Positions 61,665 through 64,000 of a stretch of DNA of 64,000 nucleotides are shown in pieces; position 1 is the stretch's first letter; the number at the start of each line of letters is the position of its first letter. Origin of the DNA: Thiovibrio frasassiensis (GTDB taxonomy: Bacteria > Desulfobacterota > Desulfobulbia > Desulfobulbales > Desulfurivibrionaceae); assembly GCF_029607905.1 (NCBI RefSeq), contig NZ_JAPHEH010000001.1, positions 2,385,530 through 2,449,529 on the forward strand, read 5' to 3'. The position numbers and the translations under genes are program-made. The notes under the pieces are model-generated. The model was not told the origin of the DNA, did no database searches, and saw only the letters and a list, made by a program, of their open reading frames with translations.

Positions 61665-62993
61665 ATGGAGCTCACGCCATATCTGGTTTCCTTTTCCCAT
61701 CCGGATGTCCCTAGCCATGTGATGCTGTTCGCCACCAAAACCGGCGCCCTCATTGTCTTGCCGCAGGAGGATTTTGCCGACCTGCAACAGGGCAGGGTGG
61801 ATAAGGAAAATATCGAGCCTCTCAGGGGAATGGGCTTTCTCGTTGAAAATATTGTCCAAGAACGCCAGGCAATATCCAGCTATCTGGACGAGATCAACCG
61901 ACTCAACCCCAACCTGACCGTGGCGATCATCCTGGGTCTTGCTTGCAACTTTGCCTGCAGATACTGCTTTCAGGGCGAACAAAAGGGCAAAAAAGCCATG
62001 ACCGATGAGACGGCAGAGCAGCTCGTCGCCTACATCAAAAAGCGTTTCACCCCGGGCAAGAAAAGACTCCAGCTCCAGCTTTACGGCGGCGAGCCGCTCC
62101 TCTACAGGCAACGCATCATCGGCCTGGCTGCACAGCTCAAGCCCTTTGTCGAATCCCGGGGCGGCGATCTTACCATCGACCTGGTTTCCAACGGCTCGCT
62201 CCTCACCCCGCAGGTGGTAGACGAATTGAACCGATGGGGGCTGGACGGGGTCAAAGTTACGTTGGACGGCCCTCCGGATAACCACAACCATTTTCGCCCC
62301 TTCAAAAACGGCGCACCGAGCTTCGAGACCATCGTCAACAATTTGGCCAAGGTCTGCACCAAAACCAAGATCCGATTAGGCGGCAACTATACCTCCGACA
62401 ACTTTCGGAGCTTTCCGCCCATCCTCGATACCCTTGCCGCCCGCGGTATTACCCCGGGTCGGTTGGAACTGGTCAACTTCAATATCGTCATGCAAATCAA
62501 CGATACCGTCGCCAACAATGACTACCATGGCGGCTGCTGCACCATCAACGAACCATGGTTGCAAGAGGCCTCCCTGCATATTCGGGAAGAGGTGTTCAAG
62601 CGGGGCTACCCCCTTGGCGAACTGGGTCCGGAACCCTGTGCAGTGGAAGTGGACGACGCCTTCAGCGTGAATTACGACGGCAGCCTGTACAAGTGCATAA
62701 CCTTAGTCGGCCATGAACAGTTCAAAATCGGCGATATCTGGCAGGGGATAGACGAGGGATACCAAGCAACCCATCACCTGGGCCACTGGCAAAGGGAAGA
62801 AAAATGCCGGGAGTGCGAATACCTGCCGCTCTGCTTCGGAGGCTGCCGCTACATGGCCTACCAGCGGGACGGGAGCATGGCTAAGGTCGATTGCCGCAAG
62901 CCATTCTTCAAGACAACTCTGGAGAAGATGCTGATGCAGGATTTAAAATACCGTTACGGGACCGAGACCGCGCCTACAGATCCCGCTGCCTGA
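61665..62993 (+). CDS. Radical SAM/SPASM peptide maturase
   Basis: A 442-residue radical SAM enzyme. The SAM-cluster motif CNFACRYC (C94, C98, C101) is a standard CxxxCxxC, followed by LQLYGGEPLL and VSNGSLLTPQ. The C-terminal SPASM domain carries additional Fe-S cysteines: GPEPC, LYKC, CRECEYLPLCFGGC and VDC. The N-terminal 75 residues form a separate domain that could bind the leader peptide. The start at 61665 has AAGGGG upstream; the frame to 61557 overlaps the terminator. The gene follows the small Cys-Cys peptide gene, the expected arrangement of a thioether- or crosslink-forming maturase. Its end overlaps the convergent trmL gene by 20 bp. Confidence 0.93.
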   Translation: MELTPYLVSFSHPDVPSHVMLFATKTGALIVLPQEDFADLQQGRVDKENIEPLRGMGFLVENIVQERQAISSYLDEINRLNPNLTVAIILGLACNFACRYCFQGEQKGKKAMTDETAEQLVAYIKKRFTPGKKRLQLQLYGGEPLLYRQRIIGLAAQLKPFVESRGGDLTIDLVSNGSLLTPQVVDELNRWGLDGVKVTLDGPPDNHNHFRPFKNGAPSFETIVNNLAKVCTKTKIRLGGNYTSDNFRSFPPILDTLAARGITPGRLELVNFNIVMQINDTVANNDYHGGCCTINEPWLQEASLHIREEVFKRGYPLGELGPEPCAVEVDDAFSVNYDGSLYKCITLVGHEQFKIGDIWQGIDEGYQATHHLGHWQREEKCRECEYLPLCFGGCRYMAYQRDGSMAKVDCRKPFFKTTLEKMLMQDLKYRYGTETAPTDPAA

Positions 62994-63441
62994 TCGCCTC
63001 GTAGAGCACCACCGCAGCGGCCATGCCCAGGTTGATGCTGCGGATGTTGGGGTTGGACATGGGGATGGTGGCGCAACGTTCCCGGTAGAGAGCGATGATC
63101 TCCTCGGGCAGCCCCTTGGTTTCGCGGCCGAAGACCAGATAGTCACCGGGCTGGTAGGCTACCTCGGTGTAGGCTCGCTCCACCTTGGTGGTGAAGAAGT
63201 GCAACCGTAGCTCGTCCTGGGCTGCGAGAAATTCCTCGAAACTCTCCCAGTAGCGGATGTCGACAAACTTCCAGTAGTCAAGGCCGGCACGCTTCAGATG
63301 CTTGTCATCGGTGGAAAAGCCCAGGGGGCGAACCAGGTGCAGGATGGTGTCCGTGGCTCCGCACAGCCGGGAAATGCTCCCGGTGTTGGGGGGGATCTCC
63401 GGCTCGACCAGGACGATATGAAAAGGGGCAGGGGAGGGCAA
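62974..63441 (-). CDS. trmL: tRNA (cytidine(34)-2'-O)-methyltransferase
   Basis: A 155-residue SPOUT-class methyltransferase acting on the tRNA wobble base. Signature segments are IVLVEPEIPPNTGSISRLCG, LVRPLGFSTDDKHLKRAGLD, YLVFGRETKGLPEE and NIRSINLGMAAAVVLYEA, the knotted SAM-binding C-terminus. Length is normal for TrmL (about 155). It is downstream of, and convergent with, the radical SAM gene and starts one base before the M23 peptidase gene ends. Confidence 0.95.
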   Translation of the reverse strand: MPSPAPFHIVLVEPEIPPNTGSISRLCGATDTILHLVRPLGFSTDDKHLKRAGLDYWKFVDIRYWESFEEFLAAQDELRLHFFTTKVERAYTEVAYQPGDYLVFGRETKGLPEEIIALYRERCATIPMSNPNIRSINLGMAAAVVLYEAIRQRDL

Positions 63442-63442
63442 G

Positions 63443-64000
63443 TTACAGCATGGAGATCGGGTTTTTCGAGGTCACCACCACGTTTTTCACCACCACAATC
63501 TTGGGATCATCAAGACTTTTGGCCAACTGGGTGAGCGACTGCAGGTCCTGACGGAAAAGCACCAACTGGGTTCCCGTCAGCTGGGAGCGCGGGCGAAACT
63601 TGACATTAAATGGGTTGGTGAAGACTCCGTTCTGCGCCATCCGGTAATCCAGATGGGGACCGGTGGAGATGCCGGTGGAACCGACATAGCCGATGATCTG
63701 CTTTTGATGCACCTTGGCCCCGGCCGTAATGTTCTTGGCGAAACCGGAAAGATGCCCGTAGTAGGTCTGGTTGCCGCCGCCATGCTCAAGGATGATCTGC
63801 TTGCCGTAGCCCCCTTTCCAGCCGGCAAATTTCACCCGACCATCGGAGGTGGCCATGATCGGAGTGCCCATGGGCGCTGCGAGGTCAACCCCCAAGTGGG
63901 GGCGGACAATATCCAGGACCGGATGGCGGCGGTTATAGGTGAAACCGGAAGAAACCCTGGCCATGGGCACGGGGGAGCGGATAAACGATTCGCCAAGCTC
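63443..64000 (-). CDS. M23-family murein metallopeptidase (5' truncated)
   Basis: The gene runs off the window; at least 185 residues are visible and the frame stays open to base 64000 (ELGESFIRSPVPMARVSS). The LytM/M23 domain has HLGVDLAAPMGTPI, where the histidine and aspartate are zinc ligands, and GGNQTYYGHLSGF plus STGISTGPHLDYRMAQNG with the HxH-type GPHLDYR. The start codon lies outside. It is a cell-wall endopeptidase, probably exported, of the type with a preceding OapA or LysM region. Confidence 0.9.
   Translation of the reverse strand, partial: ELGESFIRSPVPMARVSSGFTYNRRHPVLDIVRPHLGVDLAAPMGTPIMATSDGRVKFAGWKGGYGKQIILEHGGGNQTYYGHLSGFAKNITAGAKVHQKQIIGYVGSTGISTGPHLDYRMAQNGVFTNPFNVKFRPRSQLTGTQLVLFRQDLQSLTQLAKSLDDPKIVVVKNVVVTSKNPISML

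Overview
The window looks like the chromosome of a Gram-negative, anaerobic or microaerophilic member of the Desulfobacterota (old Deltaproteobacteria). The reasons are lipid A genes (lpxB), outer-membrane proteins (an autotransporter and a TonB-dependent receptor), c-type haem proteins, a periplasmic [NiFe]-hydrogenase pair, rubrerythrin, a fused uroporphyrinogen methyltransferase/synthase, and many two-component systems. No tRNA, rRNA or CRISPR array was seen. Most of the DNA is GC-rich and densely coding; 27.6-28.8 kb is clearly more AT-rich and looks acquired.

Layout. 0-1 kb: end of a cardiolipin-synthase-like phospholipase D gene. 1.0-8.0 kb (minus strand): [NiFe]-hydrogenase large and small subunits, a dihaem CheA-like kinase, a CheX-like phosphatase, a CheY, a possible degenerate receiver and a trihaem cytochrome. 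I read this as a possible periplasmic H2 or redox sensing pathway. 8.4-12.3 kb: a TraB/GumN protein and a repeat-rich autotransporter. 12.4-21.8 kb (minus): a yejABEF oligopeptide transporter operon interrupted by a binding-protein/hybrid-kinase pair and by a DUF559 gene flanked by inverted GC-rich repeats. 21.8-23.5 kb: an HD-GAF protein. 23.8-25.7 kb: leuCD. 25.8-26.2 kb: a roughly 400-bp element with inverted ends. 26.2-29.9 kb: an RNA methyltransferase, an AT-rich patch (membrane protein, HNH nuclease), 3-methyladenine glycosylase and a small unknown protein. 29.9-32.7 kb: dacB, rubrerythrin and an HDOD protein.

32.7-37.2 kb (minus): haem genes (hemC, fused cobA/hemD), FmdB-type zinc ribbon, an unrecognised conserved protein and gmhA. 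37.4-41 kb: a PhnD-like binding protein translationally coupled to a hybrid kinase. 41-47.5 kb: nadC, then a TSUP permease with an SbcD/SbcC-like nuclease-ATPase pair. 47.6-53 kb: TPR protein, PilZ protein, ArsR regulator and a giant AsmA-like protein. 53.2-55.4 kb: a Gfo/Idh/MocA sugar dehydrogenase with lpxB. 55.4-59.3 kb (minus): a third binding-protein/kinase set with two response regulators. 59.3-63 kb: a TonB receptor, a 31-residue Cys-Cys peptide gene, an intrinsic terminator and a radical SAM/SPASM enzyme, forming a likely RiPP locus. 63-64 kb: trmL and a truncated M23 peptidase.

The strongest candidates for undescribed biology are the hydrogenase-to-chemotaxis-like kinase cluster, the peptide/radical SAM locus, and the DUF559 gene with its inverted-repeat family, which also occurs as a solo doublet inside the hydrogenase operon.
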